64,000 nucleotides of DNA from Prototheca cutis (Eukaryota; Chlorophyta; Trebouxiophyceae; Chlorellales; Chlorellaceae). Made by a program: the position numbers and the translations under genes. The number at the start of each line of letters is the position of its first letter. Position 1 is the stretch's first letter. Of this stretch, positions 31,681-43,846 are shown in pieces. The stretch lies in contig BCIH01000012.1 of the NCBI GenBank assembly GCA_002897115.2, forward strand, positions 335,334 to 399,333, read 5' to 3'. Below the pieces are notes generated by a model. It did no database searches, was not told the origin of the DNA, and saw only the letters and a list, made by a program, of their open reading frames with translations.

Positions 31681-34474
31681 TCATGCGATGTGTGCTCCAG
31701 GGATGGTGGCAGTGATGACGCCCTTGGTGGTCATGAATGGGACGTCCTTGTATTTGCAGACACCATCTGTGAGTTGAATGGAGCGAATAGAAATGACGGG
31801 GTTCAAGACAATCACAGCCTGCTGCCATATCGTGCACCTGCTTTTGCCAACTACTCCCCAACTCCATGCACGCATTTCGTCCACGACACAGTCCCTCCCA
31901 CCCCACCCATGCCCGGCCCAGCAGCACCGGATAATGAACCTTGAACCCCATGCACACCTTCCGACACGACAAGGTGGGGGGCAATCTTCTCAAACTGCTT
32001 CTTGCGGGGGTTGAGTTGAGCCTCTGGCTCGTTTGTGAACCTGCAGCGGGGAGAGTCGGTGGGGAGATGGGATCGCTGCGTCAGTTGCCCTGTGAACGTG
32101 CGCTCATCTGGGTTTGCTTGCTGCAGCACTGGCAGACAGTCAGCGCCGGTGCTGGGCGCCATTTCCTCTGCCCCTGATGGGTTGGTACAATGAGGCAAAG
32201 CACACATTCCCCCAGTAAACATTCTGCCCCGAGACAATGCACGCACCACAGCACTTCCGTACTGCACCCGCCCACCCACCCACCCTTCAAAGGTGATGCG
32301 CTCGCCAGGCTGGACTCCCTCGGGGACGACGATGGGGTCGACCTTGTCGTGGGCATCGTTGGATGCGCAGAGAACCTGGGGGGGGGGGNNNNNNNNNNNN
32401 NNNNNNNNNNNNNNNNNNNNNNNNNNNNNNNNNNNNNNNNNNNNNNNNNNNNNGGGGGGGGTTGAAGGAGGAAGATATCCGAGCGATGGGTCCATCTACA
32501 AGGTCGGCGCTTTGTTGATTCTCAGGTCTGCACGAACACCCAGGTATGCTCCCCCAAGGCCCTGCCCTGCCGAGCATGCCACACCCCATCACCCATTCCA
32601 CGCACCAGGGGAAACAAACCTGAACGCTTACCATGCCATAGCTCATGACATCCCGCATCTTTGCCGGCTTGAGGTTTGTGACGACGACCACCATCCGGTC
32701 TTGCATGGCCTCCACGGGGACAAACTTGACCAGCCCACTCACAATCTGCAGTTCATGCATAGCCGCGGCGTGCGCAGAGTGGCGGATAGAGGTGAAGAGG
32801 AGAGCGCACATGGAGTCCCATCATATTACCCAAGCATGGGACCAAGGCAGCCTCATGCATATGCACCTCAAAACAGGCCCAGAGAAGAAACCCCACCAGT
32901 GCTCGGGCTTGCTGCACGCTCTGTCCCTGATTCATCCATCATAGCGCGCCCCCCCCCCCCCCCCCCCCAAAAAAAAACAAAAACAAAAAACTTTCCCACA
33001 CACCTGGCGGGGCTCAGCCTCGCCGAGGTCAATCTTCTCGACATAGAGGGCGTCGGCGTTCGGATGGCGCTCCACACCCACGATCTTACCGACCCTACAG
33101 GGCGGGTTGATGGACGGTACATGCACGGATGAACCACAGTCATGCTGCCATGGCCGGAACAGTCCATGGGTACTGAAGCCCATGCAAGCCCCTGACAAGG
33201 ACTCAAACACAGCCCAAACCCACGACGCAGACAACGCCACCTCCCAAGCCCACCGGAGGTCGAGCAGGTCAACGCGTGGTTCTTCGTTTGCGGGCGCAGC
33301 CTGAGCGGGCGCAGCCTGTGCAGCATCAGTGGCACCGCCCTTGGCCTTCTTCTCCTTCTTGGTCTTGCCCACCGGAACGGTAGCGCCTTCGCCGGCTGGC
33401 GCAGTGTCCTTGAGGGACAGCGAAGCCACGGCTGCGGCCGCCTTGTCGCCATTCTTGGACTTGGTGGGCCCTTTTTGGTCGCCATCCTTGGCATTGGAGC
33501 CATCTTTGGCCCCGATGTCCTTGCCCTTGCCAGCCACCGGCGCGGCGGGCGGTGGGGGAGGCACAAACGCGGGCTTGGACAACAGCAGAGCTGGGTATAG
33601 TGCTGTCACATCCACCGTCCGGTTCACATAGTCGTACCAGCGCAAAAGACTGGACAGACCCTCGGAGGGCGAGGCTACAGTCTGCGCATCAAGAATGCTT
33701 GACATCGGGGTATGCTTGTGTGGGGGGTTGGGTGCGTGTATAGCACAAGGAGACCCCGCCGGTGCTGCTTTCCCTAAACCAGGCGGCACCATTCATTCAC
33801 AACACAGCACTCGTACCAGGGCCGGCGACACGGCACCGTAGACGACCAAGTCGGCCAGCGTGGGGTTAGAACCTGCCAGGAATGTGCGGGGCTCCAGCTC
33901 CGAGTTCAGCTTGGTCACGACCTCTGCCGATGGCAAGGGAAGCTCGGCATAGTCATCCACGTAGGCACAGACCTGCAGACACTATGCGGAGAAGAGAGGA
34001 CCTTTTCTTCCTGCTCTGGAATGTGGTGGGCTTGCAGCTGCCTCCCAATCGTCAGGTGCCGGGTTGGGTGTCCCCAAAGGTCAGGTGCCGGGTTGGGTGT
34101 CCCCAAAGGTCATGTGCCGGACTCGGCACCTCCCACAGTTCATGTGATGGACTTGCCGTACAAGTGATCAGCAATGGGTCCCCCAACGGTGGTTGCCTCC
34201 TGCACGACATGAAGACCCAAACCCCCGGCACAAGCCCATTGCCACCACCCGCCTTGGCCTTGTCGTCGTCGCTGGCTCCCAGCAGCTGGGGAGCTGCTGC
34301 TGCGAGGGAGAGCACCGCATCCTTGAGAGTGCAGGCAGCATCCGACTGTGGTAGGATGCAGGGCCCGGGCAGAGCGCCGGCCACCTCGATCGTGGTGGCC
34401 TGGCCTGCTACCGCCGTCACCAGGCCCAGCAGGCGACGGCCCTCCTCGGTGCGGGTCTTCACAACAGCCGGCAT
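31681..34474 (-). CDS. AIMP1: AIMP1/Arc1-type tRNA-binding cofactor (EMAP II domain)
   Basis: Predicted 430-aa protein. Eight exons: 34474-34232, 33972-33817, 33681-33254, 33094-33004, 32745-32632, 32375-32284, 32040-31958 and 31766-31681 (1293 nt). An N-terminal GST-C-like region ('[20 protein letters not shown]', '[14 protein letters not shown]') should dock to aminoacyl-tRNA synthetases. A Lys/Ala/Pro linker follows, then at 270-430 an EMAP II/OB-fold tRNA-binding domain: '[20 protein letters not shown]', '[12 protein letters not shown]', '[15 protein letters not shown]', 'ELNPRKKQ'-like '[12 protein letters not shown]'. This organisation matches yeast Arc1p and animal AIMP1. The donor of exon 1 is uncertain: GGGCTT|GTGCCG or GGG|GTTTGG both keep phase. 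The 65-N gap lies in an intron, and the acceptor at 32376 is preceded by a pure C tract. Confidence 0.9.
32381..32460. other. 65-N assembly gap inside poly-G/C tract of an AIMP1 intron
   Basis: N from 32389 to 32453 with G bases on both sides. On the coding (minus) strand the tract reads as poly-C running straight into the CAG acceptor of the exon starting at 32375. The real intron length is unknown. Confidence 0.97.
32947..32990. repeat. poly-C followed by A-rich tract in AIMP1 intron
   Basis: More than 20 C bases and then an A-rich run. On the coding strand this is T-rich then G-rich sequence just after the 5' splice site at 33003. It parallels the G-run in the transporter intron. Confidence 0.85.
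34052..34125. repeat. Tandem duplication, about 29-bp unit, in AIMP1 intron 1
   Basis: The unit beginning GTCAGGTGCCGGGTTGGGTG and ending CCCCAAAG is repeated twice exactly, followed by a diverged partial third copy (GTCATGTGCCGG). It lies within intron 1 of the AIMP1-like gene, a minisatellite-like duplication with no evident function. Confidence 0.85.
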
Positions 34475-34761
34475 TCTGCCTTGTCTCTCGCCTTCCGAAA
34501 ATGGTCCAAGTTACCCACGTGTGTCTTGCATGGGCTTGGCAGGCTGGTATTCTAGAAGAATTCCCTGCCACAGTACTCGGGTGCTGGGCCCAGCATTTCC
34601 CTACATGCCGCACGGTTGTCGACTAGTAATCACCTGCATGCATCGCAATAAACACCCTGCAGGTGCATGACACTGTGTCCGCATGATCTCTTGACTATTT
34701 TCACAAACGGACACTCGACACCCCGGCGGCATTGCCTTTGCGAGTCAACCCAGCAGCGACC
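34475..34761. promoter_or_regulatory. Shared divergent upstream region, AIMP1 / TIM8
   Basis: 287 bp between divergent start codons of two housekeeping genes. It is expected to be a bidirectional promoter; no motif is asserted. Confidence 0.5.
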
Positions 34762-35570
34762 ATGTCGGCAGCCGCGGACCAAAAGGTGTCCCCCCAGCTC
34801 CAGCAGTTCATCATGGAGGAGCAGGCCAAGGTGCGATAGATGGATGGCATCGTCTTTGCATCGGCATTTCCGGTTGTTTGCGGGGGAGTCAAGGGGTGCT
34901 GGAGGGAGCAAGGTGCCTGTCGACGGGCCTACCTGGGTGAGCCGATGTGGTGTTCACATGCCGAGCACCCCCCGGCCTGCCGTGATCGCAGGCCCAGGTG
35001 CAGCAGACGGTGGCCCGCCTGACGGACGAATGCTGGGACAAGTGCATGGGCACTCCAGGTGAGGTGGTTGCGTGCTTGTTGGTGTGCTGGCTGGGTCATG
35101 CGGTGGGCTTCAAGGAGGGGGGCCAACGTAGCGAGGCTCTCGACTGCCAAACCAAACGCCTGACATATGCACCCTCCCATGTGGTTGTTATTATGTGCAC
35201 TGCAGGGAGCTACCTGGGCAGCAGAGAGCAGGCTTGCTTGGACAACTGCGCCCGGCGCTTCCTTGAGACGACCCAATTCGTCGTCAAGTGAGTGCGAGGG
35301 CTGTCGTGCGGGGGGTGGGGTGGTGCATTCTGGGATCTGTGTGCACCTTTCACGACTGTCTGGGTTGGTTGCTCGCATGGACAAAGCTCTGCAGCGGTGG
35401 CTGCAAGTCTGATGTGAGCCAACATGGCGTGTTGTGGACGGGACCCACTCCCGCTTTAACAGAATCCTGTCCCCTACTCTCATAGCCTGGCACACTTCAC
35501 CCCCCGTCCTTTCCTTCCTCTGCGCAGGTACTTCCAGAGCAAGGCAACCTCGGGCGCGAGTGACTTTTGA
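34762..35570 (+). CDS. TIM8: Mitochondrial small Tim chaperone Tim8
   Basis: Predicted 86-aa Tim8. Four exons: 34762-34830, 34992-35058, 35206-35287 and 35528-35570 (261 nt). It pairs with Tim13 in the mitochondrial intermembrane space and escorts hydrophobic precursors to the TIM22/TIM23 machinery. The twin CX3C signature is intact ('CWDKC' and 'CLDNC', 15 residues apart in the helix-turn-helix), so Mia40-dependent disulfides can form. 'ARRFLETTQFVVKYF' is the typical Tim8 second helix. Length and the absence of a cleavable presequence fit the family. Tim8 is preferred over Tim13/9/10 because of 'F.EETQ..Q.Q.TV..LTD.CW'-type spacing. Confidence 0.93.
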
Positions 35571-36203
35571 GCATGACCTTGCACTGACAACGGATTGTAT
35601 AAGGGCGTGCTCCCTGGCGCCGCCGAGTTTTAATGCTTCTTGTCCGTGGCAGCCCTCTGCACTCTGTGTCAGTTACAGTGCTCACGCCCATCCTGTGGAC
35701 GGGGCAGCCACATGATGCTGTGTCAGCAGCACAGGGCAACAAAGAGCAACGAAAGCAAGGGGTATTATTGGAAAGTCTTGCCTTGGGTGTATGCAGACAG
35801 ACAGGGCAATATTTTTGCCGGCCCACCGGCCTCGCTTTGATTCAGGCAGGAAACAGTCCATGTCAAAGGGAGTTATTGAAAGAAAGGCAGCGCGGAACGC
35901 AACGTTTATTGCGCACCGCACCGGCAGGCACGGACTCCACGGAGTTGGCACCATTGTGCGCTCATACTAACCAGGCACTCCGAGCTCTATATTTGTGTGT
36001 GGGGGAGAGATCAGTCCGGCAGCCGCAAGGGCAAGGGCAGAGGCACATTGCAGCGGATGATCAAGAGGGAGAAACATTGGGTAGTCGTGGTGAGGAGGGA
36101 ATATCCTTGGGGGCTGCGGGCAGACTCTGCACACGGAAGACGGTCTCTCTAGCCACGGCGTTCGTGCATCCCATCCCATCCCGCCCAGCTGTGCCATGCG
36201 CCC
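35571..36203. other. Convergent 3' intergenic region, TIM8 / ankyrin-RING
   Basis: About 630 bp between converging stops. It has moderate GC and no convincing coding frame or RNA gene; it should contain both polyadenylation regions. Confidence 0.5.
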
Positions 36204-39200
36204 TCAGTGGTGCGCGGCAACGGTGGACACGCGCGTGAACCCCACCACCATGCGCCGGCAGAACGGGCAATGCGGCGGCTTCTTGTTGGCGTTGGTCAGG
36301 TGCCGCGCGCACTCCAGGCACAGCGCATGCTCGCACCCGGCAAATGCCACCTCCACCTGGGGATTTTTGGATGCCGGGTGAGTGAGTGCGGCTTTCCAAA
36401 ATGTGACGTGATCACCCATCCACATGCACAACCACACAGCCAAGCAGAGCGTGGCCACCCTCTTTCCCCCGACCAAAAAGTTAACAGCAAACCTTGTGGT
36501 CGAGGCAAATGCCACACTCGATGTCCTCCGAGGGCAGGGACCCCGAGGCCAGGCTCTTCTCCGAAGCGCAGTCGCCGCCCTTGTCGTCCGCGGCCGTGCC
36601 TCGTGTGTCGGCGCCGCCGTGCATCGACTCGTCCAGCGCAGCAGCGATGGCCGCGGCCAGGACGCGCTCGTCGCTCGTGCTGCGCAGGCGCTCACGCAGC
36701 GAGTGCAGCACGCCTCGCACTGTGGGCCCCATGCCCTGCGAATTCTGCGAAGCAGACCGGACAACGAACAAGCCTGATGCGTCCGGCGTGCCCCCTGCTG
36801 CTGCGGCCGCGACAACGGCTGCGGCCGCGGCGGCGGCGGCCGACCGCGGGCTCTGACGTGAGGCCCCACGGGAAGAGGGCGTGCCCACGCGCGAGCCCGC
36901 CGTGGGCGACGCCGATCCCACCAGAACGCTGCCGCTCCCGCCGGCCAGTGCCGCGGCGGCTGAGCGGTTGCGCGGTAGCGCCCCGAGTGTCACCGACTTT
37001 GACGACGGTGAAGGGCCCTGGTAAGCCGCGGGCATTGCTGCACCACTACCGCCGGGCCCCCCATCATCGCCATCGCGATAGGCTCCGCCACCATTACCAA
37101 GCATGGCAATGTCCAGGCTGAGTCGTGGGCGCAGACTCAGCATGCCTGCGTACGCATGCAAGCCCGCCAGGCTGGCCGAGCCCTGTCGCGACGCCGCTGC
37201 CAGCTGCGGCTGCGCCGGTGCAGTGCAGGGCGCGATAGGCGGGGTGGCGTTTGGCATGCCGCCAGGCGACACCGGCGCGCTCCGTGACCCCGGCTGCCCT
37301 GGCATCCCAACAGCCGGGACACTTCTATCGCCGGCGGTGGCTGCCGCAGAAGGGCCCCGTGGGGTCACCATCATCGCTTGTTGCTCCACCGCGGACTGTG
37401 CCGCAGTCGGCGTGGGCGGGCGCGGAACTGGGGCCAATGGAGATGCTCCCCCGTTTCCGCGTCGCGTTGCCGACGGCTGCCGCGGCGGTGTGGCAAGCAG
37501 CGCCGCTTGGGGCGACGGCGGCACCGCTGCCGTGGTCGCCGCAACGCCGGCGCTCGGCGTTGTCCTGTTGCGCCGCGTGGTGTTGCCGCCTTTGCCCGAC
37601 TTGGTGGCGGCTCCCGCAGCCCCCGCCCCACCGAGATCACAGCCATCGCACCCCGCCACTTCGGCGGCACAGGCGTCGAGCCACTGCACCAGGCTCGCCT
37701 GCAATGTCATGGCCGCCAGCGTCGACAGGCGCTTGGGCCCGATGCCGGCCTTGGAGTCGCGGCTGGCATCCAGGGCCGAGTCGATGGGCACGCGGGGATC
37801 GACGAGCGCCTGGAGCGCGGGGAGATGCCGCTCGCGCGCCAGGTGGAACGGCAACCTGCGCAGGGCGTTGCGCACCGAGCGGATGTCGGAGCGGGAGGAA
37901 CCCTCCCATGTGCGGCGGCCGCGGGCATCCAACCCCCGGCCAAACGCGCCCATGAACTGGGCGTGCGCTGCGAGCAGCGCGTGCACGACGCTGGCGTGGT
38001 TCATCAGCACCGCCATGTGCAGCGGCGTGGACCCCGGGACGAGCAGTTCCGAGCCCACGTACGCCTCGCCGTCCGTCCGAACCATGATGGACGCGCCCGC
38101 AGCCAAAAGAACACGCACTGCATCCACGTCGCCCACCACGCACGCGCAGTGCAGCGGGGTCAGGCCACCGTAAGACCGCAGGTCGATGTACTTGGCCTGG
38201 CCAACTTGGGGGTCGGGCAGCAGCACATCCCTCAGCGGGCCGGAAGCCGAAGGCGCCGACGGCTGTGTTGGTGATGCAATGTAAGGTGGCGGCGTTGGCG
38301 GGCGTTGTGGTGCTGTTGCTCCAGTTGTCATCGTCGTACCGGCACCTGCAGTCTGACCAGGCCGCACCTCCCCGCTACCACTCTCCAGGGCCCCCGTCAG
38401 AGCGGGGAATGCTTGCGAAGATGTCGCAGTGTCAGCCCGCAAGCTTCGCGTCGTCGTCGTCGATGATGCAGAAGCCGTTGTCGCCGCCTGTGATGAGACC
38501 GCCCCCCCTCTGACACTCTCACCCCCACGCACGCTCCCGCCGCGGCCCGAGGACCAGGCCGTGCTCCAGCGAGTGCTGTCGGCACACAGCAGCCGCAGGC
38601 AGGCCACATGGCCTCCCAGCGCTGCAAAGTGCAGTGGCGTGCGCATGTTGCTCCATTCGGACAGTGTGGGGTCAGCACCCGCGCGCAGCAGCACTTCGGC
38701 CACCTCGGCATGGCCCTGCGAACACGCCACCATCAGCGCCGTCAGAGTCGCCCCGTTCCGAGCGTCCAGCGCCGCTATGAGCAGCCGCTCCGCCTTCTCC
38801 GCCTGGGAACGGCGCCGGGGCGTCGTGGCGCGCGCTCCTGGAGCCGGCGGCAGGCCCGCACCATCGGTGCTTGCACTGGAACTTTCGCCGATCCGAGCCT
38901 TGAGCGCGTCGATCAACACGCGGCACACCTCCACGTGGCCCGCAGCTGCATGTGCATGGGTGTGATGGGAAGGAGGGTTTCGTTCAGGTGGCACGGGTAT
39001 GCAGCGTCGCGGGTGGGGTGGGCCATTCCACGAATTGCAGGCTTGGACTGTCGCTGGAATGCCATGGGTGGTCCTCGCCGTCTGCGATCGCCCACCTCCG
39101 CGATTGCAAGCCCCCATCATCAATGATCATTCCAACCAAGAACTGGATCATGGACTCAGCATCATCGCGGACGGAGGGGTTCGCCAAATCCGAGGCCGAG

Positions 39201-39726
39201 GGGACAGTTTACTCGACGGGCCCGTGGCCGCCCCAGATAAAAAGGCCGCCTTTTGCACGCAAAGGAATACCGGTACGGCGGCCCCGGAGATCCCTTCCCG
39301 ACCGCGGCACGGCCAGGCCTTGCATGCAGGAACCCAGGGACTCGCAGGGATGCCGTCCGCCGTACGACATGGGGCACGCCCGGCCCTAGCCAGAAACCAG
39401 GCCCCCCGACCCACCCCACCTGCAGCCCTGTGCAGCACGGTGTTGCTGCTGTTCAGGCCTCCAAACGTGGCCAGCTGGGGGTGCTCCGAAATGATCTGTG
39501 TAAACATGTAAAGATGGGTCGCGTGACGCAACTGACGAGCAAGGTCGGGGCCCAGCCCAGGCGACCAAAAGGCAGGGCTGGTTCGTTCCGGTGTGCGCGG
39601 TGGGCACCTCAAAACACTCACCGCCGCGACGACTTTGGCATCCCCTCGCTCCGCGGCCTGCAGCAATCGCCGTGAGGTCCCCCAGTGACCCCCCAAGACC
39701 ACATTAACGCTTGCTTTCAGCGTCAT
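36204..39726 (-). CDS. Ankyrin-repeat RING E3 ubiquitin ligase (XB3/XBAT-like)
   Basis: Predicted 928-aa protein. Four exons: 39726-39622, 39495-39420, 38945-36493 and 36356-36204 (2787 nt). The N-terminal 480 residues hold about six ankyrin repeats ('NTVLHRAAAAGHVEVCRVLI', 'MRTPLHFAALGGHVACLRLL', 'GLTPLHCACVVGDVDAVRVL', 'GSTPLHMAVLMNHASVVHAL'). A Ser/Ala/Gly/Pro-rich linker of about 350 residues follows. The C-terminal RING spans the last intron: 'ECGICLDHK' | 'VEVAFAGCEHALCLECARHL' ... 'CPFCRR'. The architecture is that of plant XB3/XBAT E3 ligases, which ubiquitinate stress and cell-death regulators; the substrate here is unknown. The linker makes it about twice the length of rice XB3. Long antisense frames are GC shadows. 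Confidence 0.85.
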
Positions 39727-40235
39727 GGGCCGGAGGGCTGGGGCTGGGCGCCAGGTGACTACCTCCCGAGTTCAGTTACGCCCGATACGCGTTTTCCACC
39801 ACGTCCCTCCGGCAGCCCACAGGAAAGAGCCCCATGCACCTGGAAAAAGCGAACGCACTGAACGAGGCCCGGCTGGCAACCATTTCTGACCGATTTCGGG
39901 ACTGCTCGGGCGAACTCGAGGGAGCCATCACGTGATCATGCCGTCCGCTCCAGTTTTTTTTTGGGGGGGGGCCGCTGGGGGCTTACCACTGACGACGAGT
40001 AGTAAACTGATGACATGTGGTAACGTGATCCACCCTTGCTGTTACACCCATATGCCCCGATACCCCAGATCCATGCACTGCAAGGCATTCACACCAGCAC
40101 AGGGGGGCCATACAGCTTGCCGAGCTGGCAAGACCATGCGTGGCATATGGGCATGGGACCGGCGCCAATGCATCGCAGTCAGAACTCAAAATAAGGTGCC
40201 TTGGCTTTGACCAGCCGTCTCTCGCATGGGCCCCT
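39727..40235. other. Intergenic between two minus-strand genes
   Basis: About 510 bp. It should hold the promoter of the ankyrin-RING gene and the 3' UTR of the cold-shock gene. A T-run followed by a G-run sits at 39953-39970. No gene is seen. Confidence 0.5.
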
Positions 40236-42984
40236 CTAGTCCTCCTGGCTGAGTGCGACGGCTCCAGGCACAAACTCGGTCGCGGCATGGCTCAGATCAC
40301 GGGACATCGAGCCCTGCCGAGAGCCCAAGTCCAGCGGCTGCTGGTCTTCCGCATCACCTTCCGGCGCCTCTGCCGGCGGTGGTCGGGTCAGAGAAAATCC
40401 CGGGATGGGCGGCAGCACACCAGCTGTCCTCACCATCTCAAATCCAACCGCGTCCTGAGCATCCGGACCCTGCGATGCGTCGTTTGGTTGCAAAGGTGGA
40501 TGTGTATCCCTGTGTGTGAAGACAAACACCTGCGTGAAGGTTGTGCGTGCAGGTTGCTGTTGTCCTGCCCTCAGGAACCCCCCCAACACACACGCACACC
40601 CAGCCACCCACCTTGGGCTGCCGGATGTCGGTACGGGACTCGCTCTTGCCAGCAGCTGCAAACAGCCGGGGCCGGGGCGCGGCCCGGGTCGTCTCCGTGC
40701 GATCACCGGGCCCCTCCGTGGCTGGGCCTTGGCGGCCGGCGGGCCTGCCGTCGTGCGACTTGGCCCCCGACCGCGGTCCCCGGTCCCGGCCCTCGTGGCG
40801 GGGCTCGCCCAGCGGCGGCCCCGCGGTCTGCACCGCGGCGGCGGCCGCGGGCGAGCACGGCACGACGCGCCTCGCGACCAGGTCGCCGCTGTGGCGCTGG
40901 ACATGCAGCACGCCCTCCACGAAATCGCCCGGGGACAAAAGATTCGCCGCTGCATCTCCGGCAGCACCGCCGTCGCGGGCGCGCTGCGAAAAGTACAGGG
41001 TCGTGGGCAGCGTGGAGGGGAAGCCCGGCAGCGCCAGCGAGGTGCGACCGGCGGGCCAGGCCATGCGCCGCAGGAACCCAAACTGCCGCACGGGATCGGA
41101 AGTCCGGACGCAACCGGCCACGAGCACCGGCGCAACCTCCGCCGCACGCCGCCCGGCCATCAGCGCGCCTGCGGGTGCCGATGCGCCGCGGGCAGCCTCC
41201 CGCGCCCGGAGGTCCGTCGCCAGCCGGAAGGTCACGCAGTCCCCAGGGCGCAGTACGAGTGGTTGTGGGGAGCCGGGGGGTGGGGTGGCGGCAGGGGAGG
41301 CGCCCTCGGAAACGGTGCCCCCAGCAATGACAGCAGTCTCCGCACCATCACCGGGGGCAGTGGACGCCGCGGCCGTCGCCGCAGCCGCAACTTCCTCTGA
41401 CGGGTTCGGTGGCGGCTGCGGTGGACTGCCGTCGTCAGGCATCGTTGTCGTCGATGACTCGCCAGTGATGTTCTTGGTCGGCGCTGCGACATCCTTCCCC
41501 ACAACCTCCTCCTGCGCTGCAATTGCCGCCGCTGAATCACCGCCACTACTGCCCGCAGGCCAGGCAAACCCTGCAGGGTCGACATCGGCTTCAAAGTACA
41601 GGACCCTCGCGCGGGGTTCAGAGGAGCCCTCCGCGCCTGGATCGGGGCTGTACAGGATGGCCCCCGCGGCGCGGGGGTGCCGGAACCCCGCGACCTCGAC
41701 GACGATGCCGTCGTAGACGCGGTCACTCAGCGTCTCAAACACGACAGCGCCCGGTGGTGCGGGCGCCACGGCCACGGCCGCCAGACGGCCTTCGCCGTCC
41801 CTCGCCAGCGTAAATTCCACATCAAGGCCCTGCAGCCCGTGCTCGGGAGCCAGACCCGGGGCCAAATTGGAAAAGTGGAAAAAAACGTCGCTCGCACGGT
41901 CCACTGGCCGGATGAATCCAAACTCCTTCTTCACCAACGTCACGCGACCATAGTGACGTCCGGGCAGCGTCGACGCGATGCGTGGAGGGTGGGAGGAGAT
42001 CCGGCTGTCCTGCCCAGAAAGGTTCCCAGCGTTGGGCGGGAACTGTCGCCCACCAGTTCCGCTGACATTGCCCGACTCGTTCTCCAGGGTTGACTTGGAC
42101 AGCGCATTCCCAATCCTAGCCACGGTCTCGCTTCCTTGTTCGGCGCTGCCGAGATGACCACCACCAGCAGGGCTGGCGCCCTCAGTGGCTGTAGCAGTGT
42201 CCCTGGCCTCGAGGACGCCTTCACCTTCGACCCTGACATCGACGGCCTTGCATGCATACGTTGCCGGGTTGTAGACGAGGCCAAAGCTGACGGCATCGCC
42301 TCGCCGCGGCTGCGCCGACCCTTGCGCGACACGGAACGTGCCGTAGTGCGCCTGGCGGACCAGTGCGCCCGATGCAGACCCGGGCTCGCGGTACAGAATC
42401 AGCCCGTCGTCCACCCTGATGCCGGGCGCCGCCTGGGATGCCGCCTCTATGATCCCACACCGCCGGCCGCCCGGGACAACCTCCTCGGCATCGGGCCCAC
42501 TGTGCTGCAGAAGCGCCCGCGGGGCACGTCCTGCAGCATTGTTTCCACCCCCACTACGTGAGCTGGATATGCCATGATCCGCAAACCCCTCTGCAGGTGC
42601 AATGCCGCGGACATCGAACGCGACCGTGCGGCCCGTGGCTGGGTCGGCGCCCATCCGGAAGCTGACCTCGTCGCCCAACTCCACGGAGCCCTCCACAACA
42701 TCCGTGATGTGGAAAAACAGACGCTGCGTGTCATCCTTGATGAAGCCGTACCGTGCCTGGCGCGAGACCACGCGACCCCGGTGCTGGCCCTCGGCGCCTG
42801 CCTGTGCCTGCTTGACCCGGGCAAGACCCCCACGGCTGCTGGGTCGGCCCTCGGGCCGCCGGCGGCCGCGCTGCTGCTCGGGCATCACGCGCTGCGCGTC
42901 CGGAACACGGGGCGCATCCGGCACGGGTGCCTCAGCAACCGCCACACTGGCGGTGGGGNTGTCGCCATGCTCAGCCGCTTGCAT
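40236..42984 (-). CDS. Multi cold-shock-domain protein (UNR/CSDE1-like)
   Basis: Predicted 888-aa protein in two exons, 42984-40612 and 40529-40236 (2667 nt). At least two good cold-shock domains are visible: residues 69-130 ('HRGRVVSRQARYGFIKDDTQ', 'RLFFHITDV', 'LGDEVSFRM') and about 345-410 ('HYGRVTLVKKEFGFIRPVDR', 'VFFHFSNL'). Between and after them are degenerate CSD-like blocks ('ARVLYFEADVDPAGFAWPAG', 'RQFGFLRRMAWPAG', 'TTLYFSQRARD', 'SPGDFVEGVLHV'), an arrangement reminiscent of animal UNR/CSDE1, which binds mRNA and controls translation and stability. A Ser/Thr/Ala-rich linker and a Pro/Glu-rich C-terminus complete it. The acceptor at 40530 was chosen because it keeps phase 0 into the longer C-terminus; the next acceptor would give a 23-residue end. 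An N at 42959 leaves one residue undefined. Confidence 0.8.
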
Positions 42985-43846
42985 GACGACAAAGGTTGAT
43001 ACGTGGGGGGAGACACAGAGTGGACTCCCGCCAAGGTAGACAATCAAAAACACACCCTGTAATGGGGTGTGTGCCGGGAATTAGAAGGTTTTGTCGGAAG
43101 AAGAAGTGGGGGATGCGTTTCCTCCACGTATGCAATGCAATGGGGGGGCCCTCGCCTCCGAAACCGACGCCCTACGACCCCCAGGCAACGCGCATTGCCG
43201 CCGAGCGCCGTGTGATCAGGAACACCGCCTCACCCTGAATGGAGTGGGAATGAAGTTGCGTCGATGCCGGTCCCGCGGGGACCAACTCTGGCACCCTGGC
43301 GCACGGGATGTGCCAGCCGACCTTGGGTCCAAGTCGGGCGCGATAGATCCCGTGAGGTCACCGGCAATCACCGACAGCCACCGAGTGTGCGTGGTACACT
43401 CTGGCTGGCTTGTGCGAGCCCGTGGGCCTGCCGACGGGTCTTAACAGGGCCAGGAATGCAGGCACGAGGCTTGGGCGGGTGGTGGATCGCCGGCGCCAAA
43501 TTTCTGTGACCCCCACCCCCGAACTCCAGATCAGACGGGGTCCTGCTCGCGGTGCGCTGCAGATCATCTGCCAGTTCTGTCGCAGTTTGCCATGTGTTTT
43601 AGCTCATAACAGGTGCAGAATTCAGAGCACGGGGTGCATTCATCCCATGAGCTCGGTGGTCTGTGGCCCGCGCAGCGTGTGCCTTTGGAAGCAGGTACTG
43701 CATGCTGGGCCTTCCAGGCCCTTTTCAAGCCAAGCACCCTCACAGGCGCGTGGCCCTGGCAGAAGAGATATGCTGATACTTGCCATGCAGCAGCCACACA
43801 GTGCCAGGGCTGCAAGACGAGAGCATGCCCTCTTTGAGTTCCATAC
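42985..43846. promoter_or_regulatory. Divergent upstream region, cold-shock gene / ISPF
   Basis: About 860 bp between divergent start codons, the longest such region here. Several short frames exist on both strands but none shows family motifs or consistent splicing. It is presumably both promoters and 5' UTRs. Confidence 0.45.

Noticed and set aside
37103..38173. 356-codon plus-strand frame inside the ankyrin-RING gene
   Set aside because: Antisense to clear ankyrin repeats; composition is typical of a complementary-strand artefact.
43085..43450. Small frames between the cold-shock gene and ISPF
   Set aside because: Several short frames on both strands but none with splice continuity or recognisable motifs.
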